64,000 nt of DNA, taken from positions 62,001 to 126,000 of the forward strand of contig PHCI01000007.1 in assembly GCA_002842205.1 (NCBI GenBank). The letters are read 5' to 3'. How positions within the stretch are numbered: position 1 is the stretch's first letter; every line of letters starts with the position of its first letter. This stretch comes from Betaproteobacteria bacterium HGW-Betaproteobacteria-3. GTDB lineage: Bacteria > Pseudomonadota > Gammaproteobacteria > Burkholderiales > Burkholderiaceae_C. The notes under the pieces are model-generated. The model worked only from the letters and a program-made list of their open reading frames with translations. It made no database searches and was not told the origin of the DNA. This document shows, in pieces, positions 1-7,123 of this stretch. The position numbers and the translations under genes are program-made.

Positions 1-1
1 C

Positions 2-538
2 CAGGAACTGATCGAAGCCACCCCCGACAGCTGGATGCCGCAGCAGTTCGAGAACCCCGCCAACATCGACGTGCATGTGCGCACCACGGCGCAGGAAATC
101 CTGGCCGACTTCCCCGATGGCCTGGACGCGCTGATCACCGGGGTTGGCACGGGCGGCCACCTCACGGGCTGCGCTCGCGTGCTCAAGGCCCAGTGGCCGC
201 AGCTCCAGGTGTTTGCCGTGGAGCCCACCGCCTCGCCCGTGATCTCGGGCGGCGCACCCGCACCGCACCCGATCCAGGGCATCGGCGCGGGCTTCATCCC
301 GAAAAACCTCGACACCTCGGTGCTGACGGGCGTGATCCAGGTGGAAGCCGAGGCCGCCCGCGAATACGCACGCCGCAGCGCGCGGGAAGAAGGCATTCTG
401 GTCGGCATCTCGTCGGGCGCCACGCTGGCGGCCATCGCACAAAAACTGCCCGAACTGAAACCCGGTGCCACCGTGCTGGGCTTCAACTACGACACGGGTG
501 AGCGTTACCTCTCCATCGAAGGCTTTCTGCCCGCCTGA
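2..538 (+). CDS. cysK: Cysteine synthase A, C-terminal part (5' end outside window)
   Basis: PLP-dependent O-acetylserine sulfhydrylase, making cysteine from O-acetylserine and sulfide in the cytoplasm. The frame is open from base 2 to the TGA at 536-538, giving about 178 residues, so the N-terminal half with the PLP lysine lies outside the window. Visible family marks are the phosphate-binding glycine loop [10 protein letters not shown], the QGIGAGFIP segment and the C-terminal GISSGAT loop that contacts the cofactor. The paralogue CysM or a cystathionine beta-synthase is less likely because GAGFIP is typical of CysK. It lies 76 bp upstream of an unrelated FAD protein. Confidence 0.9.
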   Translation, partial: QELIEATPDSWMPQQFENPANIDVHVRTTAQEILADFPDGLDALITGVGTGGHLTGCARVLKAQWPQLQVFAVEPTASPVISGGAPAPHPIQGIGAGFIPKNLDTSVLTGVIQVEAEAAREYARRSAREEGILVGISSGATLAAIAQKLPELKPGATVLGFNYDTGERYLSIEGFLPA

Positions 539-614
539 TCCATCGACCCGGCCGCCCGTGTGGCGGCGCATATCATTGGTTCCTTGCTTGATCAACACAA
601 GCCCCAGGAACGAC

Positions 615-2348
615 ATGATCCGCATCTCTGAAATCCGGCTGCCGCTGACGGCCGCCGAACAACCCGATGCACCGCTGCGCGCCGCCGCAGCGGGCATTCT
701 GGCCCTGCCCCTGGCCGCCATTGCCAGCGTCCACGTCCACAAACGAAGCTTCGACGCACGCAAGGCCGAACTGCTGGCGGTTTACATCGTCGATGTCACG
801 CTGGCCGACCCCACGCAAGAAGCCCCGCTGCTGGCGCGCCTGGCGGGCAAGCCGCATGTGCAGGCCACGCCCGACATGGTGTGGCAACCGCCCGCGCGGG
901 CGCCGGCCAACCTGCCGCTGCGCCCCGTGGTGGTGGGCTTTGGGCCCTGCGGCATTTTTGCGGCGCTGTGCCTGGCGCAAATGGGCTTCAGGCCCATCGT
1001 GCTGGAGCGCGGCAAACCGGTGCGCGAGCGCACCCAGGACACCTGGGGCCTGTGGCGCAAACATGTGCTCAACCCCGAAAGCAATGTGCAGTTTGGCGAG
1101 GGCGGCGCCGGCACCTTCTCGGACGGCAAGCTCTACAGCCAGATCAAGGACCCGCGGCACCTGGGCCGCAAGGTCATGGACGAATTCGTGAAGGCCGGCG
1201 CGCCGCCCGAAATCCTGTTTGAAGCACACCCGCACATCGGCACCTTCAAGCTGGTGAAGGTGGTCGAGCACCTGCGCGCACAGATCATCGCGCTGGGCGG
1301 CGAAATCCGCTTCCAGCAGCGCGTGGTGGACGTGCTGATCGAGGGCCAGCACCTGCGCAGCCTCACCGTGCTGGACGTGGCGACCGGGCAGCCCTACGAG
1401 CTGCGGGCCGACCACGTGGTGATGGCGCTGGGCCACAGCGCGCGCGACACCTTTGCCATGCTGTACGCGCGCGGCGTGGCCATGCAGTCCAAGCCGTTTT
1501 CCATCGGCTTTCGGGTGGAGCACCCGCAGGGGCTGATCGACCGCGCGCGCTGGGGCCGCCACGCCGGGCACCCGCTGCTGGGCGCGGCCGACTACAAGCT
1601 GGTGCACCACGCCACCGACGGCCTGGGCAAGGGCCGGTCGGTCTACAGCTTTTGCATGTGCCCGGGCGGCACGGTGGTGGCCGCCACCTCGGAGCTGGGC
1701 CGCGTGGTCACCAACGGCATGAGCCAGTATTCGCGCAACGAGCGCAACGCCAACGCCGGCATCGTCGTGGGCATCGAGCCGCCCGACTACCCGCACGACC
1801 CGGCCGCCTTTGAAGCCACGCTGGGCCAGACCTACGGCGTGGAAGCCCTGGCGCCGGGCGCGCCGCACCCGCTGGCCGGCATCGTGCTGCAGCGCCAGCT
1901 TGAGTCGGGCGCCTATGCGCTGGGCGGCAGCAACTACGAAGCACCGGGCCAGCTGGTGGGTGATTTTCTGGCCGGCAAGCCATCCACCCAACTGGGCGAG
2001 GTGGCACCCTCGTACCAGCCCGGCGTATTGCTGGGCGACCTGCACGCCGCGCTGCCCGGCTACGCCATTGCCGCCATGCGCGAGGCCTTCCCCGCCTTCG
2101 GCCGCAAGATCAAGGGCTTCGACCGGCACGACGCCGTGCTCACCGGCGTGGAAACCCGCACCTCGTCGCCACTGCGGATGGGCCGCGACGACCGTCTGCA
2201 AAGCCTGAACGTGCGCGGCCTCTACCCGGCCGGTGAAGGCGCGGGCTACGCGGGCGGCATTCTTTCGGCGGGCGTGGACGGCATCAAGGTGGCCGAAGCG
2301 CTGGCGCAGCAAATCGTGGCGACAGCGGGCCCCGCGCAGACGCGGTAG
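615..2348 (+). CDS. NAD(P)/FAD-dependent oxidoreductase (COG2509-type dehydrogenase)
   Basis: A 577-residue flavoprotein. The Rossmann FAD-binding motif VVGFGPCGIFAAL sits near residue 105. It is followed by GEGGAGTFSDGKLYS, a signature of the COG2509 'uncharacterised FAD-dependent dehydrogenase' family, and a C-terminal FAD-contact segment YPAGEGAGYAGGI. The ATG at 615 is chosen because AGGAA stands just upstream and because an upstream extension would be a low-complexity frame overlapping the end of cysK. The substrate of this family is not known to me. The N-terminal 100 residues form the extra domain usual in this family. It is followed 40 bp later by a flavin reductase-like gene, which may supply reduced flavin, but that link is only inferred from position. 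Confidence 0.85.
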   Translation: MIRISEIRLPLTAAEQPDAPLRAAAAGILALPLAAIASVHVHKRSFDARKAELLAVYIVDVTLADPTQEAPLLARLAGKPHVQATPDMVWQPPARAPANLPLRPVVVGFGPCGIFAALCLAQMGFRPIVLERGKPVRERTQDTWGLWRKHVLNPESNVQFGEGGAGTFSDGKLYSQIKDPRHLGRKVMDEFVKAGAPPEILFEAHPHIGTFKLVKVVEHLRAQIIALGGEIRFQQRVVDVLIEGQHLRSLTVLDVATGQPYELRADHVVMALGHSARDTFAMLYARGVAMQSKPFSIGFRVEHPQGLIDRARWGRHAGHPLLGAADYKLVHHATDGLGKGRSVYSFCMCPGGTVVAATSELGRVVTNGMSQYSRNERNANAGIVVGIEPPDYPHDPAAFEATLGQTYGVEALAPGAPHPLAGIVLQRQLESGAYALGGSNYEAPGQLVGDFLAGKPSTQLGEVAPSYQPGVLLGDLHAALPGYAIAAMREAFPAFGRKIKGFDRHDAVLTGVETRTSSPLRMGRDDRLQSLNVRGLYPAGEGAGYAGGILSAGVDGIKVAEALAQQIVATAGPAQTR

Positions 2349-2388
2349 GCTCGGGCACCCGCCCCTCCACACACCCCCGCACCCGACC

Positions 2389-3015
2389 ATGACCGACGAC
2401 CCGTCCATTCACTACTACGAACCCACCCAGGGCCACGGCCTGCCGCACGACCCGTTCAACGCCATCGTGGGCCCGCGCCCCATCGGCTGGATCTCGTCGC
2501 GCAGCGCGCAGGGGCAGATCAACCTCGCGCCCTACAGCTTTTTCAACGCGTTCAACTACACGCCCCCCATCGTCGGCTTTGCCAGCCTGGGCTACAAGGA
2601 CACGGTGCGCAACATCGAGGAAACGCGCGAATTCGGCTGGAACCTCGTGACCCGGCCGCTGGCCGAGGCCATGAACGCCTCTTGCGCGATGGTGCCGCCC
2701 GAAGTCAATGAATTCAGCCTGGCCGGTTTGACCGAAGCGCCCTCACGCCAGATTGCCGTGCCGCGCGTGGCCGAAAGCCCGGTCTCGTTCGAATGCAAAC
2801 TCAGCCAGGTGCTGCGCCTGAAAACCGCCGCGGGCGCCGAGGTCGACACCTGGCTGGTGCTGGGCGAAGTGGTGGGCGTGTACATCGCCCGCCATCTGCT
2901 CGACCAAGGCGTCTATGACACCGCCGCGGCCGACCCGGTGCTGCGCGGCGGCGGCCCGGCCGACTACTTCACCCTGGACGCGGCCCACCGGTTCCGGATG
3001 TTCCGCCCACGCTGA
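2389..3015 (+). CDS. Flavin reductase-like domain protein (DIM6/NTAB family)
   Basis: 208 residues with the split-barrel FMN-binding fold of flavin reductases. NAIVGPRPIGWISS and LAPYSFFNAFNYTPPIVGF match the FMN phosphate and isoalloxazine-binding strands of this family. The ATG at 2389 is the first methionine consistent with this N-terminus. Such proteins either reduce flavin for a partner monooxygenase or act as FMN-binding proteins of unknown role. The substrate cannot be told from sequence. The next gene begins 12 bp downstream and its ribosome binding site overlaps this stop codon, so the two are probably co-transcribed. Confidence 0.85.
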   Translation: MTDDPSIHYYEPTQGHGLPHDPFNAIVGPRPIGWISSRSAQGQINLAPYSFFNAFNYTPPIVGFASLGYKDTVRNIEETREFGWNLVTRPLAEAMNASCAMVPPEVNEFSLAGLTEAPSRQIAVPRVAESPVSFECKLSQVLRLKTAAGAEVDTWLVLGEVVGVYIARHLLDQGVYDTAAADPVLRGGGPADYFTLDAAHRFRMFRPR

Positions 3016-3027
3016 GGACGCCCGCCC

Positions 3028-3849
3028 TTGCCCCCCCTGTTCCCCCTGCTCCCCCTGGCCGACTGGCCCGTGGCCGCGCGCCGCGGCATCTTCGGCGTCT
3101 TCACCGACATCGACGACACCCTCACCACCGACGGCGCGATCACGCCCGACGCGCTGGCCGCGCTGGCCGCGCTCAAGGCCGCGGGCCTGCACGTGATCCC
3201 CATCACCGGCCGCCCGGTCGGCTGGAGCGAACCCTTTGCCGCCACCTGGCCGGTGGACGCCATCGTGGCAGAAAACGGCGCGGTTTCCATCGAAATTGGC
3301 ACTCAGCCCCCGTCAAATGGCAATAGTTTGCTACATAAAAGATACCAACAAGACACCGCCACGCGGCAGGCCAACCATGCGCGCATGCAGCAGGTGGCGC
3401 AGCGCGTGCTGCGCGAAGTGCCCGGCGCCACGCTGGCGCAAGACAGCCCGGGCCGTGAGACCGACATCGCCATCGACCACAGCGAATTCACCCACCTGCC
3501 GCCCGACGCCATCGCGCAGGCGGTGCGCATCCTGCAGGCCGAAGGCATGAACGCCACGGTGAGTTCCATCCACATCAACGGCTGGTTTGGCGCGCACCAC
3601 AAACTGGCCGGTGCGCGCTGGATCGTGCGCGAGCGGTTCGGCCGCGACCTCGACGCCGAAATCGACCGCTGGGTCTATGTGGGCGACTCCACCAACGACC
3701 AGCTGATGTTCGAGCACTTTCCCCACAGCGTCGGCGTGGCCAACATCCGCCGCTTTCTGCCCGAACTGACGCACCGCCCGCGCTACATCACGCAAGGCGA
3801 GCGCGGCGCGGGGTTTGCCGAGGTGGCGCGGGCGATATTGGGGGGGTGA
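3028..3849 (+). CDS. HAD-IIB phosphatase with in-frame repeat insertion
   Basis: 273-residue HAD-superfamily hydrolase of the Cof/mannosyl-3-phosphoglycerate phosphatase-like branch. The nucleophile motif is DIDDTLTTDG (near residue 27), motif II lies around PITGRP, and the Mg-binding motif is GDSTNDQLMF near residue 215. The start is TTG at 3028, supported by GAGGA at 3014-3018 inside and after the preceding stop codon; no ATG precedes motif I. Residues about 92-107 (TQPPSNGNSLLHKRY) are translated from a dispersed intergenic repeat found at seven other places in the window, so the cap region has gained a peptide. The substrate is unknown; the reading frame remains intact, so the enzyme may still work. 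Confidence 0.82.
   Translation: MPPLFPLLPLADWPVAARRGIFGVFTDIDDTLTTDGAITPDALAALAALKAAGLHVIPITGRPVGWSEPFAATWPVDAIVAENGAVSIEIGTQPPSNGNSLLHKRYQQDTATRQANHARMQQVAQRVLREVPGATLAQDSPGRETDIAIDHSEFTHLPPDAIAQAVRILQAEGMNATVSSIHINGWFGAHHKLAGARWIVRERFGRDLDAEIDRWVYVGDSTNDQLMFEHFPHSVGVANIRRFLPELTHRPRYITQGERGAGFAEVARAILGG
3305..3340 (+). repeat. R1 dispersed repeat, copy 1 (inside a CDS)
   Basis: Core AGCCCCCGTCAAATGGCAAT followed by AGTTTGCTAC. It is read through in frame in the HAD phosphatase gene as PPSNGNSLLHKR. The core is near-identical to the intergenic copies at 5769, 7029 and 41446. Confidence 0.9.
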
Positions 3850-3898
3850 CGGCAAAGACGTTCTTGGCGAGATCAATTCCGATGGTGATAATGGCCAT
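3848..3898 (-). pseudogene. IS110-family transposase, N-terminal stub
   Basis: On the minus strand, the ATG at 3898 begins MAIITIGIDLAKNVFAV, which matches the start of IS110-family transposases: an RNase H-like DEDD domain whose first catalytic aspartate is in GIDLAKN. After 17 codons the similarity stops at the end of the HAD phosphatase gene on the other strand, so only the N-terminus survives. The 150 bp beyond the start codon (to about 4030) probably includes the element's upstream non-coding end, but I could not define the terminus. It marks past transposition at the left edge of the accessory island. Confidence 0.75.
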
Positions 3899-4035
3899 GA
3901 TTTCCCCTTCTAGGGCAGGTGAGTTGATGCGAAGTTTGACCTCCCCATCGTGGCACCCTGTTGCCGTCAACCGCAGCTCGATAAACGTGCCGCTCGCTCG
4001 GGACGAGGAAGCCCCTTTCATTCGCAGGAGCATCT

Positions 4036-4314
4036 GTGACTCAACGATTTGAGTGGGACGAGACCAAGGCGGCAACCAATCTGCACAAGCATGGTGTGAC
4101 GTTTGAAGAGGCTGCGTCGGTGTTTTCAGACGCATTGGCGTACACTTTTACCGATCCTGACCACTCGGTCGGTGAGCGACGGCTACTTACGTTCGGTTTC
4201 TCGCAATTGGGGCACCTTTTGGCAGTTATTCACTGCGATCGAGGGCGAGCTATCAGAATCATTAGTGCCCGCAAGGCAACTCGACATGAGCGAGGTATTT
4301 ATGAGCAAAGTTAA
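4036..4314 (+). CDS. brnT: BrnT-family toxin
   Basis: 92 residues. FEWDETKAATNLHKHGVTF near the N-terminus is the hallmark of BrnT, a RelE-fold ribonuclease toxin, and the rest (AASVFSDALA, GERRLLTFGFS, IRIISARKATRHE, Y near the end) follows the family to its usual length of about 90-95 aa. The GTG start at 4036 is preceded by CAGGAG at 4025-4030. A downstream gene overlaps its 3' end, as expected for a toxin-antitoxin pair in which the toxin comes first. Lower GC than the flanks, an IS110 stub next door and a toxin fragment beyond point to horizontal acquisition. Confidence 0.88.
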   Translation: MTQRFEWDETKAATNLHKHGVTFEEAASVFSDALAYTFTDPDHSVGERRLLTFGFSQLGHLLAVIHCDRGRAIRIISARKATRHERGIYEQS

Positions 4315-4552
4315 AGATGAAATGCGCGCTGAATATCGGCGAGAAGACTTGGGCAAGGGTGTTCGAGGCAAATACTTCGCGAGGGTATCCAGGGGCACCA
4401 ACCTTGTTTTGCTGGACGATAAAGTTGCCAAATCGTTCCCGACCGGTGAGGCGGTGAACCAAGCGTTGTTAGGGCTTCTTGCGCTTACCGAGCAAACGGC
4501 GCGTATCACTGGTCGCTCCAACCAGACGACCCGCAAGCGGGCCGCAGTTTAG
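4301..4552 (+). CDS. Probable antitoxin partner of BrnT (non-classical)
   Basis: 83 residues starting MSKVKDEMRAEY and continuing GKGVRGKYF, then a C-terminal VAKSFPTGEAVNQALLGLL helix. The ATG at 4301 overlaps the toxin by 14 nt and has GCGAGG upstream; an alternative ATG lies at 4286. The EMRAEY/GVRGKY block is seen in small proteins encoded beside type II toxins, with a C-terminal segment that looks like a ribbon-helix-helix DNA-binding unit. It does not look like classical BrnA to me, so the BrnT-antitoxin assignment is inferred from position, overlap and size. It probably neutralises the toxin and autoregulates the operon. Confidence 0.68.
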   Translation: MSKVKDEMRAEYRREDLGKGVRGKYFARVSRGTNLVLLDDKVAKSFPTGEAVNQALLGLLALTEQTARITGRSNQTTRKRAAV

Positions 4553-4597
4553 CTGCAACGACAAGGGCAGCTCTACCAGGCCGCACCCCGATCCGTC

Positions 4598-4837
4598 TCA
4601 AGGCTTCGCCGCCCACAGCGACTGAAAATCAAACGAGAGCTGCCGGTGGTGCCGGATCGACAGCAGGTAAATCGTGGCGTCGAAACGGGCGTACAGCAGC
4701 AGGTAGTGCGACATCACGTATTCACGGATCTCGCCATCCTTGGCAATGGCCTTGAGCCTGGCGTGAAGCCCGTCCATCCCGTTGCTGGCCTCCACCGAGC
4801 GTGTGGGCCGCTCAAAGAACCAATGCCGGAAATACCG
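4598..4837 (-). pseudogene. ParE/RelE-family toxin, N-terminally truncated
   Basis: The minus-strand frame reads RYFRHWFFERPTRSVEASN, then GLHARLKAIAKDGEIREY, HYLLLYARFDATIYLLSIRHHRQ and a C-terminal DFQSLW. This is the beta-sheet core and C-terminal end of ParE/RelE-like toxins (about 80 residues). The frame is closed by TGA at 4838-4840 and no ATG is present; the only candidate start is GTG at 4795, which would delete the first helix. No antitoxin gene lies beside it. I read it as a decayed toxin. Just upstream is the GATAGGC heptamer of a possible integron core site. Confidence 0.6.
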
Positions 4838-4850
4838 TCACCCAAGGAAT

Positions 4851-4903
4851 GCCTATCGCCTGCGCTTCTTGACTTCGCTGGAAGTCCCTGTAAGGGGTTA
4901 GGC
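4851..4903 (-). other. Possible attC-like recombination site
   Basis: On the minus strand the segment begins with GCCTAAC (fits RYYYAAC), contains the dyad GACTTC-CAGC-GAAGTC and ends with GATAGGC (one mismatch to GTTRRRY). The TAA of the orphan gene lies within GCCTAAC, as is common in integron cassettes. The second heptamer is imperfect and the site is only 53 bp long, so this is tentative. Confidence 0.35.
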
Positions 4904-5608
4904 CCCACTTTGCGGTGGTGGCTCCAAGAGCATGTCTCTGGTAGCTGAAACGGGAGTCCCCAGCGGTATAGGGGCGTCACCAGCTTTCGGCGTGAATTCC
5001 GCGTGAAGGCCGCGCTCGGACAGCCGGCTCTTCGCCTCATCAGCGGTGATCGTGCCTGCGATGAAGGCTTGCTTTATCTCCTTCGTAGCGGCATCGTGAA
5101 TCTTGGGGAGACCCACCATGCCTTTGACCATGTGTTCCAAATCCGCCGCCACCTTGACGAGGACGGTATGTGATTGAGGTCCGACTTCTGGCGAGGTGCA
5201 GGCCAGTGCCCAGCCAACGTGACACATTTCGCTGCAGGAGTGCCAGTGCTTCTTGAGGATTGGTAAGTTCGGTCTTCCCTGTGGGAGGGTGATGCCTATC
5301 ATGCTGCACATGAGTTCAATGAACTCAATGCTGCGATCAATCTCGCGCTGGTGCCCGGCAAGCTCATATATCCGACTCTCGATGCTCTTGAACGCGCCGA
5401 TGTTCATGAGTTCAGCCTCAGCTTCTGTGCCGACGACTAGATCGGCCCAGTAGTGGACAGTTAGTCGCTCAGCGGCAAATCGAAGTTCTAAAGCTGCATA
5501 TGCCAATGGAACCGTGTTCTTACCTGTGTCTGAGGCGGTCAACCAAACTGAGGCCTGCATCAGATGATGTTCTAGCGCTGGAGACTGCTGCAGTGCGAGT
5601 TCCGCCAT
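4898..5608 (-). CDS. Orphan hypothetical protein, integron-cassette-like gene
   Basis: 236 residues, mainly helical, with no signal peptide or membrane segment. I do not recognise the family. It begins MAELALQQSPALEHHLMQ and contains ALELRFAAERLTVHYWADLV, then a Cys/His-containing stretch HWHSCSEMCHVGWAL in the middle, and a C-terminal ATKEIKQAFIAGTITADEAK segment. The ATG at 5608 is only 16 nt after a GTTAGGC heptamer and its TAA falls inside a GCCTAAC heptamer, so the gene fills the space between two inverted copies of the 12-mer GTTAGGCCCCAC. That layout resembles a promoterless gene cassette. Base composition is lower in GC than the flanking genes. Function unknown. Confidence 0.65.
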   Translation of the reverse strand: MAELALQQSPALEHHLMQASVWLTASDTGKNTVPLAYAALELRFAAERLTVHYWADLVVGTEAEAELMNIGAFKSIESRIYELAGHQREIDRSIEFIELMCSMIGITLPQGRPNLPILKKHWHSCSEMCHVGWALACTSPEVGPQSHTVLVKVAADLEHMVKGMVGLPKIHDAATKEIKQAFIAGTITADEAKSRLSERGLHAEFTPKAGDAPIPLGTPVSATRDMLLEPPPQSGA

Positions 5609-5619
5609 GGTGCGTTTGT

Positions 5620-5631
5620 GTGGGGCCTAAC
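5620..5631 (-). other. Cassette boundary-like 12-mer (GTTAGGC core)
   Basis: On the minus strand GTTAGGCCCCAC, repeated in inverted orientation at 4897-4908. GTTAGGC fits the integron core-site consensus GTTRRRY. A separate dyad (GGATA..CTGGG / CCCAG..TATCC, 5647-5672) lies just outside it. Confidence 0.4.
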
Positions 5632-5754
5632 TTAATATAGATCGTCGGATACTCTGGGAACCCAGTTTATCCGGCGGGATAACACCATCCGCATGGTCGC
5701 ACAACCCGCGGCCACGCCGCCCAACCAAACCGTGCCAGCAGGCCAATTTATGAA

Positions 5755-5816
5755 CAAAATACGACCTTAGCCCCCGTAGAATGGCAATAGTTTGCTACTT
5801 ACAAAATAGCAATTTA
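5755..5816 (+). repeat. R1 dispersed repeat, copy 2
   Basis: Intergenic copy just upstream of the MFS gene: TTAGCCCCCGTAGAATGGCA, then ATAGTTTGCTACTT and the closing dyad half AAATAGC. It bounds the right side of the accessory island. Confidence 0.9.
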
Positions 5817-5839
5817 TTCACCGAATCACCCCACACACC

Positions 5840-7012
5840 ATGCCCTCCACCTCCCCGCGCCTGGGCCTCGTCGCCATTTTTGCCTCCACCTTTTTTGCGT
5901 TGGTGGGGTATTTCATGCTGGTGCCGTTTTTGCTGCTGCGGCTCAAGTCGGCGGAGGTGTCGACGGCGGTGGCGGGGCTGTTTGCGGCGACGGCGTGGTT
6001 GGGGGTGTTTTTGACGACGCCGTTTGCGTCGGCCGTCACGCGCCGGCTGGAGCGGCGGCCCACGCTGTGGCTGTCGGCCACCATTCCGGTGCTGGGCAGC
6101 ATTGGTTTTTTGCTGACGCAGAACCTCGCCATCTGGTTTGTGCTGATGCTGGCCGACGGCATGGCTTCGGGCCTGCGCTGGGTGCTGGCCGAGGCGGTGG
6201 TGGCCGAGTTCTCTTCGGCGCACCGGCGCGGGCGCAACGTCGGCCTGTTCGAAACCATGGTGGGCCTGACCTTTGTGGTGGGCCCGGCCATGCTGGCCTG
6301 GGTGGGGCCCGACGGCGACACGGCGCTGTGGATCGCCATGGGCTTTCTCGTCACCGGCCTGGCCTTGAGCGCCTTGATTCCGCCACTGCCCGCGGCCGCC
6401 GACGGCCACACCGCGCGCGTGGGGGCGCACGGCGTGTGGCACGCGCTGCGGGCGCACCCGGTGATCATGCTGGCGGGGTTTGTGGGTGGCTTTTTTGAGA
6501 GCGGCATCACGTCCATCCTGCCGCTGTACGGGCTGGCGCTGGGCCTGGGTGCGGCCACGGCCGCGCTGCTGGTGTCGGCCAGCGGGCTGGGCAGCGCCAT
6601 GATGATGCTGCCCGTGGGCATGCTGGCCGACCGCTGGGCCGACCCGGCGCACGGGCGGCGTCAGATGATGGTGGTGCTGGCCGCGGTGAACCTCGCCGCC
6701 ACGGGCCTGCTGCCGCTGGTGGCCCACATCGGCGCGCTGGCCTGGCCGCTGGCTTTTTTATGGGGTGGCGCGGGCGGCAGCCTGTACACGCTGGCGATGA
6801 TCGACATTGGCGCGCGCGAGCAGGGCATCACGCTGATCAACAGCACGTCGGTGCTGGTGATGTCGTACACGCTGGGCAGCGTGGCGGCGTCGGCCAGTTC
6901 GGGCGCGCTGCTGCAGTGGGCGCCCACTGTGGGCTTTCCGCTGCTGCTGGGCACGGTGGCGCTGGCGGGGATGCTGGCGTTGATCCAGACCCGTCACCGG
7001 GCAGAAATATGA
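5840..7012 (+). CDS. MFS transporter
   Basis: 390 residues with about 12 hydrophobic segments, the usual size of a major facilitator. The first helix is LGLVAIFASTFFALVGYFML. The cytoplasmic loop between helices 2 and 3 carries the basic residues typical of motif A (VTRRLERRPTLW). A second basic loop (DRWADPAHGRRQ) separates later helices, as in the two-fold pseudo-repeat of the family. It resembles YfcJ/efflux-type MFS proteins, but the substrate cannot be assigned. The ATG at 5840 follows the R1 repeat by 24 nt, so the repeat forms part of its leader. It converges on the uvrA gene. Confidence 0.85.
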   Translation: MPSTSPRLGLVAIFASTFFALVGYFMLVPFLLLRLKSAEVSTAVAGLFAATAWLGVFLTTPFASAVTRRLERRPTLWLSATIPVLGSIGFLLTQNLAIWFVLMLADGMASGLRWVLAEAVVAEFSSAHRRGRNVGLFETMVGLTFVVGPAMLAWVGPDGDTALWIAMGFLVTGLALSALIPPLPAAADGHTARVGAHGVWHALRAHPVIMLAGFVGGFFESGITSILPLYGLALGLGAATAALLVSASGLGSAMMMLPVGMLADRWADPAHGRRQMMVVLAAVNLAATGLLPLVAHIGALAWPLAFLWGGAGGSLYTLAMIDIGAREQGITLINSTSVLVMSYTLGSVAASASSGALLQWAPTVGFPLLLGTVALAGMLALIQTRHRAEI

Positions 7013-7060
7013 ACAATTTTGGCCTTTATCCCCCGTCAGATGGCAATAGTTTGCTATTTA
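7013..7060 (+). repeat. R1 dispersed repeat, copy 3
   Basis: Directly after the MFS stop codon: GGCCTTTATCCCCCGTCAGA, then TGGCAATAGTTTGCTATTTA. It lies in the convergent space before uvrA and could act in mRNA 3'-end formation, though that is speculation. Confidence 0.9.
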
Positions 7061-7123
7061 TTTTGAACTCACATGGGTGGACGACTGGGTGACCGATGGC
7101 CGCTCAAGCCCGCTCAAGTCGGC

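Noticed and set aside
4286-4552. Alternative start (4286) for the BrnT partner
   Set aside because: The ATG at 4301 has the better ribosome site (GCGAGG) and a shorter overlap; 4286 remains possible.
5647-5672. Dyad GGATA..CTGGG/CCCAG..TATCC as a terminator or second attC
   Set aside because: It is a good hairpin but has no T-run, and no matching RYYYAAC heptamer was found on its far side.
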